Shown: positions 35,811-45,050, numbered from the stretch's first letter. The stretch: 64,000 nt of DNA from Alphaproteobacteria bacterium (GCA_030148665.1 JASBSZ010000004.1:1-64000); one strand, 5' to 3'. Notes: generated by a model from the letters alone, not told the origin. A program made the numbers and translations.

Positions 35811-35830
35811 CCGGCAATCCTGCCCTGTCA
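35811..35830 (+). repeat. 20-bp perfect direct repeat, copy 1
   Basis: CCGGCAATCCTGCCCTGTCA is repeated exactly at 36721-36740. The flanking bases differ, so the identity stops at 20 bp. The two copies enclose the pilin-like gene and about 270 bp of downstream sequence without a gene. Confidence 0.85.
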
Positions 35831-36011
35831 CGAGCGGATAATCCATGCCCCTCGACCGTCAGGATTCATCGCGCCGGATCTCGATGCCATGCAACAGTGC
35901 CAAGAAAGTTTCCTAAATTTTTCATATTTCAGGCGATTTCATGCGAAACCATTCAACCGTTTGCGGCGATGCCGCAACAGGATCGATGGAGCAGTAGAGG
36001 AGAAAGGGGAA

Positions 36012-36455
36012 ATGAAGGTCTTGAAATACATGCATCCGCTCGATTTCTCTTTTGACGAAAGGGGCGCGGTGACGGTGGATTTCGTCGTCATCACCGGGGC
36101 CGTCGTCGGTCTCGGGCTGGCGGTCTATGCCACTGTCAGTGGCGGTCTGAGCAACCTGTCCGGTGACATCAAGACGCAGCTGACGTCGCAGTCGATCTCG
36201 GTCGGTTTTGCGGGAACGTCCGGCACGGGCTCGGCGGGTTCCTCCGCCAGCAGTGGTTCGCCCGGTTCCGCAGGCAGTTCCAATACGTCCGGCAATACGG
36301 GATCTTCGGGTTCGCCGGGCGCTTCCGGGATGGCCTCATCAGGCTCGTCTGGCAAGTCGGGTTCGTCTGGTTCTGCTGGTGGCACCGGCTCGAGCCGCCC
36401 GACGGTCACCACGACGGGCTCGACCGTGACCAAGGTCGATTTCAATCTCTTCTGA
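36012..36455 (+). CDS. Flp/TadE-like pilin-type protein with Ser/Gly-rich tail
   Basis: A 147-residue protein. The N-terminus reads MHPLDFSFDERGAVTVDFVVITGAVV with one membrane helix (about 20-42), resembling the class of short roseobacter pilin-like proteins with a GAVTVD(W/F)VVLT start. Residues about 65-132 are almost entirely Ser, Gly, Ala and Thr in a loosely repeated pattern (SGSPGSAGSSN, SSGSSGKSGSSG). The last residues are TVTKVDFNLF. GAGAAAGGGG precedes the ATG. It may be exported and assembled or cell-surface exposed; no assembly genes are adjacent. It sits between two copies of a 20-bp repeat, which could mean acquisition as a small unit. Confidence 0.72.
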   Translation: MKVLKYMHPLDFSFDERGAVTVDFVVITGAVVGLGLAVYATVSGGLSNLSGDIKTQLTSQSISVGFAGTSGTGSAGSSASSGSPGSAGSSNTSGNTGSSGSPGASGMASSGSSGKSGSSGSAGGTGSSRPTVTTTGSTVTKVDFNLF

Positions 36456-36720
36456 TCGGCCCCCGGCATCGCTGTACAGCTGCGCTCACGCCGCGGCCTG
36501 TTCCGGGTTGTGCTCTTGATCCGAAGCTCGTTCGTCAGATGGATGATGTGTATCACCGCCGGGGCGTTGCCTTCAACATCCGCCGGCCAGGTGCTCGGTC
36601 CCAAGGTGTGATCGCTTTGGTCGACAGCGAACCGTTCCGGCCCGGATCTCCTGATTTTGCAGATATATTCGAACAGCGTCAGGCCTCGCTGATCCTGCCC
36701 CCCGGCGCCCTGCCCCCGCT

Positions 36721-36740
36721 CCGGCAATCCTGCCCTGTCA
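36721..36740 (+). repeat. 20-bp perfect direct repeat, copy 2
   Basis: Identical to 35811-35830 and in the same orientation, 910 bp further on. See copy 1. Confidence 0.85.
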
Positions 36741-36942
36741 GCTGGCCATCACCGAAAACCGCTATACAGCCGAGACCCGCCGCACATGCGCAAAGTTCTG
36801 CTGCATAGCGGAAAACGCAGTTATACCGCAATTTAATTTTGTAAATTTTTTCTATTGCGCAATTATTACAAATCATTTATCGACCTTTCGCAAGAATGAT
36901 GCGCAACCGATTTCGATGACAGCAATCCCCCGTGGTTTTATG

Positions 36943-36953
36943 CTGCATTGCAG
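36943..36953 (+). promoter_or_regulatory. Candidate PhaR-binding site
   Basis: CTGC-ATT-GCAG is a perfect palindrome 36 bp before the phaA start. From memory, PhaR of Paracoccus denitrificans recognises CTGC-N3/4-GCAG sites near pha genes. A related but imperfect CTGCTGC lies near 36798. Confidence 0.5.
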
Positions 36954-36989
36954 AAGCGAATCGGTTTTCACATCTGGAAAGGGATGAAC

Positions 36990-38165
36990 ATGACTGAGAT
37001 AGTGATTGCATCGGCGGCCAGAACGGCAGTGGGCAGCTTTAACGGGGCCTTTGCCAACACCCCGGCGCACGACCTCGGGGCGGCGGTACTCAGGGCGGTG
37101 GTGGAACGCGCCGGCATCGACGCAAGCGAGGTTTCGGAAACGATCCTCGGCCAGGTCCTCGGCGCCGGCCAGGGCCAGAACCCGGCCCGGCAGGCCCATA
37201 TCAATGCCGGCCTGCCCATCGAAAGCGCCGCCTGGGGCATCAACCAGGTCTGCGGATCGGGCCTGCGGGCCGTGGCCCTGGGCGCGCAGCATATTGCGCT
37301 GGGCGATGCGGATATCGTCATCGCCGGCGGCCAGGAAAGCATGAGCCTCGCCCCCCATGTCGCGCATCTGCGCGCGGGCCAGAAGATGGGCGACCTGAAA
37401 TTCATCGACTCCATGATCCGCGACGGGCTGTGGGATGCCTTCAACGGCTATCACATGGGCAACACCGCCGAAAACGTGGCCCGCAAATGGCAGATCAGCC
37501 GCGACATGCAGGACGAATTCGCGGTCGCCAGCCAGAACAAGGCCGAAGCCGCGCAAAAGGCCGGCCGCCTGGACGATGAAATCACCCCCTTCACCGTGAA
37601 AACCCGCAAGGGCGACATCGTGGTGGACAAGGATGAATATATCCGCCCCGGCACCACGCTGGAAGCGGTGCAGAAACTGCGCCCGGCCTTTGACCGCGAG
37701 GGCAGCGTGACCGCCGCCAATGCCAGCGGCATCAATGACGGCGCGGCGGCCGTTCTGCTGATGAGCGCCGAGAATGCCGAAAAGCGCGGCATCACCCCGC
37801 TTGCGCGCATCAAGTCTTATGCGACCGCGGGCGTTGACCCTTCGATCATGGGCATCGGCCCGGTTCCGGCCTCGAAAAAGGCGCTGGAAAAGGCGGGGTG
37901 GAGCGTGGACGACCTTGACCTGGTCGAGGCGAACGAGGCCTTTGCCGCGCAGGCCCTGGCCGTGAACAAGGAAATGGGCTGGAACCCCGAGATCGTCAAC
38001 GTGAACGGCGGCGCCATCGCCATCGGCCACCCGATCGGGGCATCGGGGGCGCGCATCCTCAACACGCTGTTGTTCGAAATGCAGCGCCGCGACGCCAAGC
38101 GCGGGCTGGCCACGCTGTGTATCGGCGGCGGCATGGGTGTCGCCATGTGTATCGAGCGCGACTGA
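36990..38165 (+). CDS. phaA: Acetyl-CoA acetyltransferase (beta-ketothiolase)
   Basis: A 391-residue thiolase II that condenses two acetyl-CoA to acetoacetyl-CoA, the first step of polyhydroxybutyrate synthesis. The nucleophile cysteine is in [14 protein letters not shown], the catalytic histidine in [17 protein letters not shown], and the second cysteine in [11 protein letters not shown]. Start is ATG 36990 (MTEIV), six bases after GGAAAGGG; an in-frame ATG lies six bases upstream. phaB follows 100 bp later. Confidence 0.95.
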   Translation: MTEIVIASAARTAVGSFNGAFANTPAHDLGAAVLRAVVERAGIDASEVSETILGQVLGAGQGQNPARQAHINAGLPIESAAWGINQVCGSGLRAVALGAQHIALGDADIVIAGGQESMSLAPHVAHLRAGQKMGDLKFIDSMIRDGLWDAFNGYHMGNTAENVARKWQISRDMQDEFAVASQNKAEAAQKAGRLDDEITPFTVKTRKGDIVVDKDEYIRPGTTLEAVQKLRPAFDREGSVTAANASGINDGAAAVLLMSAENAEKRGITPLARIKSYATAGVDPSIMGIGPVPASKKALEKAGWSVDDLDLVEANEAFAAQALAVNKEMGWNPEIVNVNGGAIAIGHPIGASGARILNTLLFEMQRRDAKRGLATLCIGGGMGVAMCIERD

Positions 38166-38265
38166 CGTCACCGGGCGGGGGCGACCCGGCCCGCCACCAC
38201 CAGACGGGGGCAAGGGAAGGCCCCCACAACCCTGACAACGCAAAAACCGAAAAGGAACGACAGAC

Positions 38266-38988
38266 ATGGGACGAGTAGCACTGGTAACCGGAGGCACCCG
38301 CGGCATAGGCGCGGCGATTGCCCGCGCCCTGCAGGACGCAGGACACCGCGTTGCCGTGAACTATGCCGGAAATGACGAGGCCGCGGCCCGTTTCACCGAG
38401 GAAACCGGCATCAGGGCCTACAAATGGTCGGTGGCCGATTACGACGCCTGCGCCGAGAGCATCCGGCAGGTCGAGGCCGATCTCGGCCCGGTCGAGATAC
38501 TTGTCAACAATGCCGGCATCACCCGTGACGCCATGTTCCACAAGATGACGCGCGAGCAATGGCAGCAGGTGATGCAGACCAATCTGGACGGGCTGTTCAA
38601 CATGACTCACCCGGTCTGGCCCGGCATGCGCGAGCGCGGCTTTGGCCGGGTGGTCAACATTTCGTCCATCAACGGGCAAAAGGGCCAGATGGGTCAGGCC
38701 AACTATGCGGCCGCCAAGGCAGGCGACATCGGTTTCACCAAATCGCTGGCGCAGGAAGGCGCGCGCAAGGGGATCACGGTCAACGCCATCTGCCCCGGCT
38801 ATATCGCGACCGAAATGGTCATGGCCGTGCCCGACAAGGTGCGCGAGGGCATCATCTCGCAGATCCCGGTCGGCCGTCTGGGCGAGCCCGAGGAAATCGC
38901 CCGCTGCGTCGTGTTCCTGGCCTCGGACGACGCGGGCTTCATCACCGGCGCGACGCTGACCGCCAATGGCGGGCAATACATGGCCTGA
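38266..38988 (+). CDS. phaB: Acetoacetyl-CoA reductase
   Basis: A 240-residue NADPH-linked SDR that reduces acetoacetyl-CoA to (R)-3-hydroxybutyryl-CoA. The cofactor motif is VTGGTRGIGAAIARAL, NNAG is in VNNAGITRDAMFH, the catalytic Ser in NISSINGQKGQMG and the YxxxK in YAAAKAG. This length and sequence are typical of PhaB in Rhodobacterales. phaC and phaP are not adjacent, so polymer synthesis is encoded elsewhere. Confidence 0.96.
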   Translation: MGRVALVTGGTRGIGAAIARALQDAGHRVAVNYAGNDEAAARFTEETGIRAYKWSVADYDACAESIRQVEADLGPVEILVNNAGITRDAMFHKMTREQWQQVMQTNLDGLFNMTHPVWPGMRERGFGRVVNISSINGQKGQMGQANYAAAKAGDIGFTKSLAQEGARKGITVNAICPGYIATEMVMAVPDKVREGIISQIPVGRLGEPEEIARCVVFLASDDAGFITGATLTANGGQYMA

Positions 38989-38991
38989 CAT

Positions 38992-39025
38992 CCGACAGGC
39001 ATCATCCGCCGACAGGCATCATCCG
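38992..39025 (+). repeat. 17-bp tandem duplication after phaB
   Basis: CCGACAGGCATCATCCG occurs twice head to tail, at 38992-39008 and 39009-39025, immediately after the phaB stop. It looks like slippage or recent duplication in the intergenic gap. Confidence 0.85.
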
Positions 39026-39075
39026 CCCGAGGCGACGGTTTTGCAATCGGCCGCTGCAGCGGCTATCACGCGGGC

Positions 39076-39966
39076 ATGAATCGCCGTACCGCCACCCTCG
39101 CCGGATTTGGCGCGATCCTGTTGTGGTCGCTGCTGGCGCTGCTGACCGTGCGCACGTCTCCCGTGCCCCCTCTGCAGCTGAACGCGATCACCTTTGCCAT
39201 TGCCGGTGTTCTCGGACTTGTGTGGAACCACTGGCAGGGGTCGGGTCTGGCATGGCTGCGCGGGGTGCCGGTGCGCGTGTGGCTGCTGGGCGTCGGCGGG
39301 CTGTTCGGCTATCACTTTCTGTATTTCTCGGCGCTGCGCCTGGCGCCGCCCGCACAGGCCAGTCTGATTGCCTATCTCTGGCCTTTGCTGATCGTGCTTT
39401 TCTCGGGGCTGTTGCCGGGCGAACGCCTGCGCATCGGCCACGTCGCCGGTGCCCTGCTGGCGGCGGCGGGGGCCGGTGCGATCTTTCTTCAGGGGGGCGA
39501 GGTCCCGCGGGGCGCCTTTCTGCTGGGCTATCTTCTGGCGCTGGGCTGTGCGTTGACATGGTCGGGCTATTCGGTCCTCAGCCGGCGCGACCCCGATATC
39601 CCGACCGGGGTGGTTTCCTTCTATTGCCTTGGGACCGCGGCATTGTCGCTGGCCGCGCATCTTGTTTTCGAACCCACCTCGTGGCCCGTTGACACGGTGG
39701 GCTGGGGGGCCGTGGCCCTGCTGGGCCTGGGGCCGGCGGGCCTGGCCTTTTATCTGTGGGACATCGGCATGAAAAAGGGCGACATCCAGTTGCTGGGGGT
39801 CGCCTCGTACAGCGCACCCCTCGTTTCGACAACGATCCTGATCCTTGCCGGCGAGGCGGATGCTTCGCCGACAATACTGGTTGCCGCCGGGTTGATCACC
39901 CTCGGCGCCTATCTCGCCGCCCGGTCAGGGCGTGCCGGCAGGAAAAACCCCGCTCAGGCGAGTTGA
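39076..39966 (+). CDS. EamA/DMT-family transporter
   Basis: A 296-residue membrane protein with about ten helices in two EamA repeats of roughly 130 residues. The first half carries LAGFGAILLWSLLALLTVR and YFSALRLAPPAQASLIAYLWPLLIVLFSG; the second ends ASYSAPLVSTTILILAGEAD. Such proteins usually export amino acids, metabolites or drugs; substrate not known. Its end overlaps by 13 bp the convergent DUF465 gene. Confidence 0.88.
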   Translation: MNRRTATLAGFGAILLWSLLALLTVRTSPVPPLQLNAITFAIAGVLGLVWNHWQGSGLAWLRGVPVRVWLLGVGGLFGYHFLYFSALRLAPPAQASLIAYLWPLLIVLFSGLLPGERLRIGHVAGALLAAAGAGAIFLQGGEVPRGAFLLGYLLALGCALTWSGYSVLSRRDPDIPTGVVSFYCLGTAALSLAAHLVFEPTSWPVDTVGWGAVALLGLGPAGLAFYLWDIGMKKGDIQLLGVASYSAPLVSTTILILAGEADASPTILVAAGLITLGAYLAARSGRAGRKNPAQAS

Positions 39967-40121
39967 AGCCGCTCGATTTCCTCCTTGAGTTTGAGTTTCT
40001 GTTTCTTCAGCTTGATGATTTCGAGATTGTCGACCCCCGGGCTTCGTTGTGCCATTTCGACCTTTTTGGAGAGTGCCTCGTGTTTCTTCTGGAGTTCCTG
40101 AAGATGTGAACTCAAGCTCAT
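39954..40121 (-). CDS. Small YdcH-type DUF465 protein
   Basis: A 55-residue coiled-coil protein beginning MSLSSHLQELQKKHEALSKK and ending KLKEEIERLQLA. The whole is charged and helical, the usual DUF465 pattern. The ATG at 40121 has AAAGGAGA upstream, so the gene is well supported despite its size. Function unknown; members bind other helical proteins. The last 13 bp overlap the convergent EamA gene. Confidence 0.85.
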   Translation of the reverse strand: MSLSSHLQELQKKHEALSKKVEMAQRSPGVDNLEIIKLKKQKLKLKEEIERLQLA

Positions 40122-40319
40122 GTCGTATCTCCTTTGTGTTAGGCCTGCTTGTTATTCTTATATGGAGAGTGCAGCACAGATTTTGAGTCGTGTCATCACC
40201 GCTTCACATCTTTTTGCCTGCACCCGGGGTGAATCGGCGGGGAATCGCCGTTTTCACCGTTCAGCATGTCACCAGTTCCTGAACAATTTCCCAATGCCGC
40301 CGCTTGCGGGAAAAATGCC

Positions 40320-41093
40320 CTAGAAATCGATCGCCGCGCCCTTGCGCAGTATGGCATGGGCGCGGGCGCTGTAATCGTCGGTATCGTCCGCGCCGTGCTG
40401 CGGGCCCTCGTGCAGAACCAGCGGCGCGGCCAGGCGGAAGGGCCCGCGCGCGCCCTTGCGCGCCCGCAGCAGCACGCGCCCCGCATCTGCGCCCACCCGC
40501 CCGGCCAGCGGCAGCACCGCGACATTTCCGACGCGCCCGTCAAGGCAGTTCAGCAGCTCGGGCAATCGCGCGGCAAGCATGATGAAGGTCAGCCGGCCGC
40601 CGGGGCGCAGACGTCGGATGGCCGTATCGACCCAGGCGGCAAGGGGCGTTTCCTCGCGCCAGGCCCTTTCCCGGCCGCGGTCGGCGGCGGCTGTCCCCTG
40701 CCCCGCGCCCAGATATGGCGGGTTCACCATCACGTGATCAAAGCTCTGCGCCCGCAGATCGGGCGGCAGCGCGGCCACATCACCCTCGACCACATCCAGC
40801 GCAAGGCCGTTTTCCAGCCCGTTTCGCCGGGCAAGGGCGGCATAGGCGGGCTGGATCTCGACCCCGGTCAGGGCGAGGCCCGGCACCCTTGCGCCCAGGC
40901 AGAGGATGGCCACCCCCGCCCCGCAGCCCAGCTCCAGCACCCGGTCGCCGGGACGCGCGGGCACGGCCGCTGCCAGCAATACCGAATCGCTGCCCGCGCG
41001 ATAGCCGCGCCGGGGTTGCCGGATATGCAGGCGCCCGTTCAGAAAGGCGTCGCAGGTCTGGTTTTCAACCATGTTTTCAGTTGGATGGCCCAT
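40320..41093 (-). CDS. TrmN6-like SAM-dependent methyltransferase
   Basis: A 257-residue class I methyltransferase resembling tRNA1(Val) A37 N6-methyltransferase (YfiC/TrmN6). The SAM site is VLELGCGAGVAILCLG and the catalytic amino-methylase motif is NPPY in VMVNPPYLGAG. The start at 41093 follows DUF2007 by 17 bp, so the two appear to form one unit. RNA substrate is inferred from similarity. Confidence 0.88.
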   Translation of the reverse strand: MGHPTENMVENQTCDAFLNGRLHIRQPRRGYRAGSDSVLLAAAVPARPGDRVLELGCGAGVAILCLGARVPGLALTGVEIQPAYAALARRNGLENGLALDVVEGDVAALPPDLRAQSFDHVMVNPPYLGAGQGTAAADRGRERAWREETPLAAWVDTAIRRLRPGGRLTFIMLAARLPELLNCLDGRVGNVAVLPLAGRVGADAGRVLLRARKGARGPFRLAAPLVLHEGPQHGADDTDDYSARAHAILRKGAAIDF

Positions 41094-41109
41094 CCTGGTG
41101 CCTTGCAGC

Positions 41110-41325
41110 CTATCGTGAAACCTGGATCCCGTTGTCGCGCATCACGGCGCGGGCCACGAACAGATCGCGGTCCGTCACCATCAGACGGCGCGGCATAATG
41201 CCTATGCTGCCTTCGAGCACGCTCATATGGACGTCCAATTCAAAGCAGTCTATACCCTCTCCACGCAACAGGGATCTGGCAAATGCGATGACTGTCGGGT
41301 CGTTGGTGCGTAACAGTTCCTTCAT
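41110..41325 (-). CDS. DUF2007 family protein
   Basis: A 71-residue protein with the DUF2007 core KELLRTNDPTVIAFARSLLRGEGI and a C-terminal RLMVTDRDLFVARAVM. The fold is a ferredoxin-like signal-transducing domain but no role is established. The ATG at 41325 is preferred over upstream frames. It is divergent from the polyprenyl synthetase gene with a 55-bp gap. Confidence 0.85.
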   Translation of the reverse strand: MKELLRTNDPTVIAFARSLLRGEGIDCFELDVHMSVLEGSIGIMPRRLMVTDRDLFVARAVMRDNGIQVSR

Positions 41326-41380
41326 GGGACGAGTAAACGACAGCTGCCCCGCTTTGTCGAGCGGCAAGAGGACAGGCAAC

Positions 41381-42382
41381 ATGGACCAGGTCACCGCACC
41401 CGCAAGGCCACATCAGGCGCTTGCCGACCTGCTCGCCCAGGACATGGCGCGGGTCGATGCCCTGATCCGCGAGCGCATGCGTTCCGACAACGCCCCGCGC
41501 ATTCCCGAGGTCACCGCCCATCTGGTCGAGGCCGGGGGCAAGAGGTTGCGCCCCCTGCTGACACTGGCGACGGCGCGGATGTGCGGATATGACGGCCCGT
41601 ACCATGTGCATCTGGCCGCCACCGTCGAGTTCATCCACACCGCGACCCTGCTGCATGATGATGTGGTCGACGAAAGCACCCAGCGCCGCGGCCGGCCCAC
41701 CGCCAACCTGATGTGGGACAACAAGTCGTCGGTGCTGGTGGGCGATTACCTGTTTTCGCGTTCCTTCCAGCTGATGGTCGAAACCGGCTCGCTGAGGGTG
41801 CTGGACATCCTTGCCAATGCCTCGGCCACCATCGCCGAGGGCGAGGTTCTGCAGCTGAGCGCGGCGCAGGATCTGGCCACCGACGAAGCGGTTTACCTGC
41901 AGGTGATCCGGGGCAAGACCGCCGCGCTGTTTTCGGCGGCGACCGAGGTCGGCGGCGTGATCGCGGGTGCCGATGATGCCACCGTGGACGCGTTGCGCAG
42001 CTATGGCGATGCGCTGGGGGTCTGCTTTCAGATCGTCGATGACCTGCTGGATTACGGCGGCTCCAGCACCGATCTGGGCAAGAATACCGGCGATGATTTC
42101 CGCGAACGCAAGCTGACGCTGCCGGTCATCAAGGCCGTGGCACTGGCCGATGAAACCGAACGCGCCTTCTGGTCGCGGGTGATCGAAAAGGGCGACCAGC
42201 ACGACGGCGATCTGGAACATGCGATGGAGATATTGAGCCGCCACAATGCGCTGGAACTGACCCGGCGCGACGCGCTGGACTGGGCCGAAAGGGCCAAACA
42301 GGCGCTGTCCGCCCTGCCTGCGGGCAAGATCCGGGATCTCCTGATCGAGCTTGCCGATTACGTGGTTTCGCGCGTTTCCTGA
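41381..42382 (+). CDS. ispB: Polyprenyl diphosphate synthase (octaprenyl/decaprenyl type)
   Basis: A 333-residue all-helical trans-prenyltransferase making the long isoprenoid side chain of ubiquinone. The first aspartate-rich motif is LLHDDVVDES, the second is QIVDDLLDYGG, and GKRLRPLLTLA precedes the first. The start at 41381 (MDQVTA) follows AGAGGACAGGC. Chain length (C40 or C50) cannot be fixed from sequence alone. A long palindrome lies between it and the convergent ispE. Confidence 0.92.
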   Translation: MDQVTAPARPHQALADLLAQDMARVDALIRERMRSDNAPRIPEVTAHLVEAGGKRLRPLLTLATARMCGYDGPYHVHLAATVEFIHTATLLHDDVVDESTQRRGRPTANLMWDNKSSVLVGDYLFSRSFQLMVETGSLRVLDILANASATIAEGEVLQLSAAQDLATDEAVYLQVIRGKTAALFSAATEVGGVIAGADDATVDALRSYGDALGVCFQIVDDLLDYGGSSTDLGKNTGDDFRERKLTLPVIKAVALADETERAFWSRVIEKGDQHDGDLEHAMEILSRHNALELTRRDALDWAERAKQALSALPAGKIRDLLIELADYVVSRVS

Positions 42383-42444
42383 GCGGACGGCGGTCCACAC
42401 CCCCACAAAGACCAAATCAACATCGCCCGGGGCGCCTGCGTCCC

Positions 42445-42476
42445 GGGCATGCGCCCGCCCGGGCGGCCGCATGCCC
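42445..42476. repeat. 32-bp near-perfect palindrome between convergent ispB and ispE
   Basis: GGGCATGCGCCCGCCC at 42445-42460 faces GGGCGGCCGCATGCCC at 42461-42476; only one base pair is mismatched. It lies between two converging genes and could form a bidirectional hairpin, although there is no T-tract on either side. Confidence 0.8.
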
Positions 42477-42505
42477 TGAGGGAGAGCTGTGTCAATGCCC
42501 GCCTT

Positions 42506-43354
42506 TCAGCCCGAAAGACCACCCCGCAACACGACCTTCCTGACCCACCAGCCCGGATTTTCCGCGGCGACGGCATCTGCGGCCGCCCGTGCGTCCGCGT
42601 CCGACCCGTAAATCCCGAAACAGGTCGCGCCCGAGCCCGACATCCGCGCCAGCCGGCAGCCTTCGGTGTGGTCGATTGCCGCCAGCACCCTGCCGATCGC
42701 CGGCGCGACCGCCAGCGCCGGGCCTTGCAGATCGTTGCGCTGATCTGCCAGCCAACGCGTCCAGCCCGCCAGATCGGCCCCCTCGGGAAGCGGCGCCAGC
42801 GGCGGGTTATCCGGCCTTTCCAGACGCCCGAAAACCTCGGCCGTGGAAACCCCCTGCATGGGGTTGACCAGCACCGCCGGCAAGTCGGGCAACCCGGCCA
42901 CCGCGGTCAGCCTTTCGCCCACCCCCTGCACGCGGGCGGCCCGGCCCATCAGGCAGACGGGCAGATCCGCCCCCAGCGTCAGGATCGAGCGCGCCAGAGG
43001 CATGGGCAGATCGTGCAGATCGGCAAGGGCCTTCAGGCAGGCCGCCGCATCAGACGAGCCACCCCCGATTCCCGCCGCGACCGGCAGGTTCTTTTCCAGC
43101 GTGATCCGCGCCCCCTTGCCCGGCGGCAGGATCAGGCGCGCTGCCTGCAACACCAGATTGTCGGCCCCGGCCGTCAGCCCCGCGCCCATCGGCCCGCCGA
43201 TCGTCAGCGACAATTCGCGCGCCGGGGCAAGGCGCAGCACGTCACCGATATCGGCAAAGGCGACCAGCGAATCCAGCAGGTGATAGCCGTCGTCGCGCCT
43301 TCCCGTCACATGCAGCGCCAGATTGATCTTGGCTGGCGCGCGGCGTTCAATCAT
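42506..43354 (-). CDS. ispE: 4-diphosphocytidyl-2-C-methyl-D-erythritol kinase
   Basis: A 282-residue GHMP kinase of the MEP isoprenoid pathway. The opening [11 protein letters not shown] and the ATP-binding glycine loop [17 protein letters not shown] are diagnostic, and the C-terminal [12 protein letters not shown] motif is present. Its start overlaps the stop of the upstream TPR gene by eight bases, so the two are cotranscribed. Together with ispB this region serves isoprenoid synthesis. Confidence 0.96.
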   Translation of the reverse strand: MIERRAPAKINLALHVTGRRDDGYHLLDSLVAFADIGDVLRLAPARELSLTIGGPMGAGLTAGADNLVLQAARLILPPGKGARITLEKNLPVAAGIGGGSSDAAACLKALADLHDLPMPLARSILTLGADLPVCLMGRAARVQGVGERLTAVAGLPDLPAVLVNPMQGVSTAEVFGRLERPDNPPLAPLPEGADLAGWTRWLADQRNDLQGPALAVAPAIGRVLAAIDHTEGCRLARMSGSGATCFGIYGSDADARAAADAVAAENPGWWVRKVVLRGGLSG

Positions 43355-45050
43355 GGGCGGTCCGGGTGGATTTTTCCTCTTTCAGAACCGCGTCCAGCCC
43401 CAGCTCGAGCTTGCGGCGGATACGCGCGGCTTCCTTTTTTTCGGGATTGAAGGACAAGGCCCGACGCCACTGGAACCGGGCCTCGAGCTTGCGCCCGACC
43501 ATCCAGTAGGCATCGCCCAGGTGATCGTTGATGATCGGGTCCAGAGGCTTGAGCTCGACCGCGCGTTCAAGCGGGCCGACCGCCTGGCGGTATTTTCCCA
43601 GCCGGTAATAGACCCAGCCCAGGGAATCGGTGATGTAACCGTCATCCGGGCGCAGCCTGACCGCCTTTTCGATCATCTTCTGCGCCTCGTCCAGCTTGAT
43701 GCGCTTTTCCACCAGCCCGTAGCCCAGATAGTTCAGCACCATCGGCTGGTCGGGCGACAGTTTCAGCGCGAAACGCAGATCGGCCTCGGCCTTGTCCCAT
43801 TTTCCCTCGCGCTCATAGGTGATGCCGCGCGCATAATACAGGAACCAGTGCGAGGGCTGCGGATCGGGCAGCAGGGCGATTGCCCCGTCATAGGCCCTGG
43901 TTGCCTCGGCAAAACGCGATTCCCTGCGCAGCGCATCGCCCAGCGAGATGAACACGCCCGGAATGGTGGGATAGGCCTTGGTCAGGCCGCGCAGCACCTC
44001 GATCGCGGCATCCGCCTTGCCGGCGTCCTGCAGGGCGCCCGCGCGGGCAATTTCGGCGGAATAGAAATTCGGATCGGTTGCCGGTACGCGGTTGAACTCG
44101 GCCACCGCCAGGTCGTATTGCTTCTGGTTGGTCAGGATGTCGCCCACCAGCAGCATCGCGCGCACGAAACCGGGACGCAGGGATTCGGCAAGACGGCCAT
44201 AGACCAGGCCGAAACGGTCGTTCTGCTGGTCCGACAGCACATTGGCGAGGGTCAGGAACACCTCGGCCGCGCCCTCGCGGGCGTTGTGCACGACATCAAA
44301 GGGCAGGGTTTCGCCCTTGAGCAGAGCGGTGCGCATGGCGGTCACCTGCGGGTCGCCCGAGCCGTTCAGCGCCGCGTCGATGATCCTGATCGCCTCGTCC
44401 CGCCGGTCGAGCTGCGACAGCACCTCGATATGGGCGATCAGGCTGCCGCGCCCGATGCGCAGCGGCCGGCCGTTCTGGCCGCGCAGGATCTTTTCGGCCC
44501 CTTCGAAATCGCCCGCCAGCGACAGTGCCAGCGCCTTGTGGTAATCGGCGAACAGGCGCATCGCCGGGGTCTTGGCCATGGTATCAAAGGCGGCCAGCGC
44601 CTGGCTGACCCGTCCCTGTCCGAAGGCAACCCAGCCCTTCATCAGCCCGTCCAGCAGAGGGCTGAAGGACGCGCCCTTGTCGAACATCTTCTGCGCGGCG
44701 GCGAAATCGCCCCGGCCGATCATGTCCGACAGCAGCACGAGGCGCGCCAGCTGGCTGCCCCCCTTGAGGCCATTCAGCCGGTCGGCCATCTTGCGCGCAT
44801 TCGCCAGGTCGCCCTTGCCCAGATAGGCAATCAGTGCGCTTTGCACGAGCGACCGGTTCGACGGATCAAAGGCCAGCGCCCGGGTGAAATAGCGCGCGGC
44901 AACCTCGTAATTGCCATCGTAATTGGCCTGCATCGCCGCAAGATAGGCGCCTGCCAATGTCTCGGCGCTGGCGCGCGCGGCGGGCTGAAAGGTCATGGCA
45001 ACGGCCGCCGCAGCAGCGGCAAGGAATACGGGTCGGAAATGCAGGGTCAC
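43347..45050 (-). CDS. Exported tetratricopeptide-repeat protein
   Basis: A 567-residue protein with a signal peptide (residues 1-30, ending FQPAARASA) and many TPR units spread from about 50 to 545; clear ones include [34 protein letters not shown] and [22 protein letters not shown]. It probably scaffolds protein complexes in the periplasm. I chose a GTG at 45050 because GGAG lies nine bases upstream and a signal peptide follows at once; an ATG 36 bp upstream is an alternative. ispE overlaps its end. Confidence 0.85.
   Translation of the reverse strand: MTLHFRPVFLAAAAAAVAMTFQPAARASAETLAGAYLAAMQANYDGNYEVAARYFTRALAFDPSNRSLVQSALIAYLGKGDLANARKMADRLNGLKGGSQLARLVLLSDMIGRGDFAAAQKMFDKGASFSPLLDGLMKGWVAFGQGRVSQALAAFDTMAKTPAMRLFADYHKALALSLAGDFEGAEKILRGQNGRPLRIGRGSLIAHIEVLSQLDRRDEAIRIIDAALNGSGDPQVTAMRTALLKGETLPFDVVHNAREGAAEVFLTLANVLSDQQNDRFGLVYGRLAESLRPGFVRAMLLVGDILTNQKQYDLAVAEFNRVPATDPNFYSAEIARAGALQDAGKADAAIEVLRGLTKAYPTIPGVFISLGDALRRESRFAEATRAYDGAIALLPDPQPSHWFLYYARGITYEREGKWDKAEADLRFALKLSPDQPMVLNYLGYGLVEKRIKLDEAQKMIEKAVRLRPDDGYITDSLGWVYYRLGKYRQAVGPLERAVELKPLDPIINDHLGDAYWMVGRKLEARFQWRRALSFNPEKKEAARIRRKLELGLDAVLKEEKSTRTAHD

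Larger units (their letters stand above)
36456..36989. other. 534-bp region without a supported gene, upstream of phaA
   Basis: No coding frame here is convincing. A forward frame at 36539-36808 exists but has no recognised motif, and a shifted frame before it (from about 36499) gives RSSFVRWMMCITAG; decayed coding DNA is possible. The second copy of the 20-bp repeat is at 36721-36740. From about 36810 the DNA turns AT-rich (TTTGTAA and its complement TTACAAA at 36837-36874), which is the probable phaA promoter, with a PhaR-like palindrome at 36943-36953. Confidence 0.6.

Noticed and set aside
36125-36727. 200-residue minus-strand frame opposite the pilin-like gene
   Set aside because: Its pattern of repeated E, P and D residues is the antisense of the Ser/Gly repeat, and there is no ribosome site or family match.
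40237-40256. CGGCG-GGGAAT-CGCCG-TTTT hairpin
   Set aside because: It resembles a small terminator on the plus strand, but no plus-strand gene ends close enough upstream, and the stem has only five pairs.
43347-45050. Internal periodicity of the TPR gene considered as a DNA repeat array
   Set aside because: The periodicity is at protein level (34-residue TPR units); the DNA copies are too divergent to be a repeat or CRISPR.
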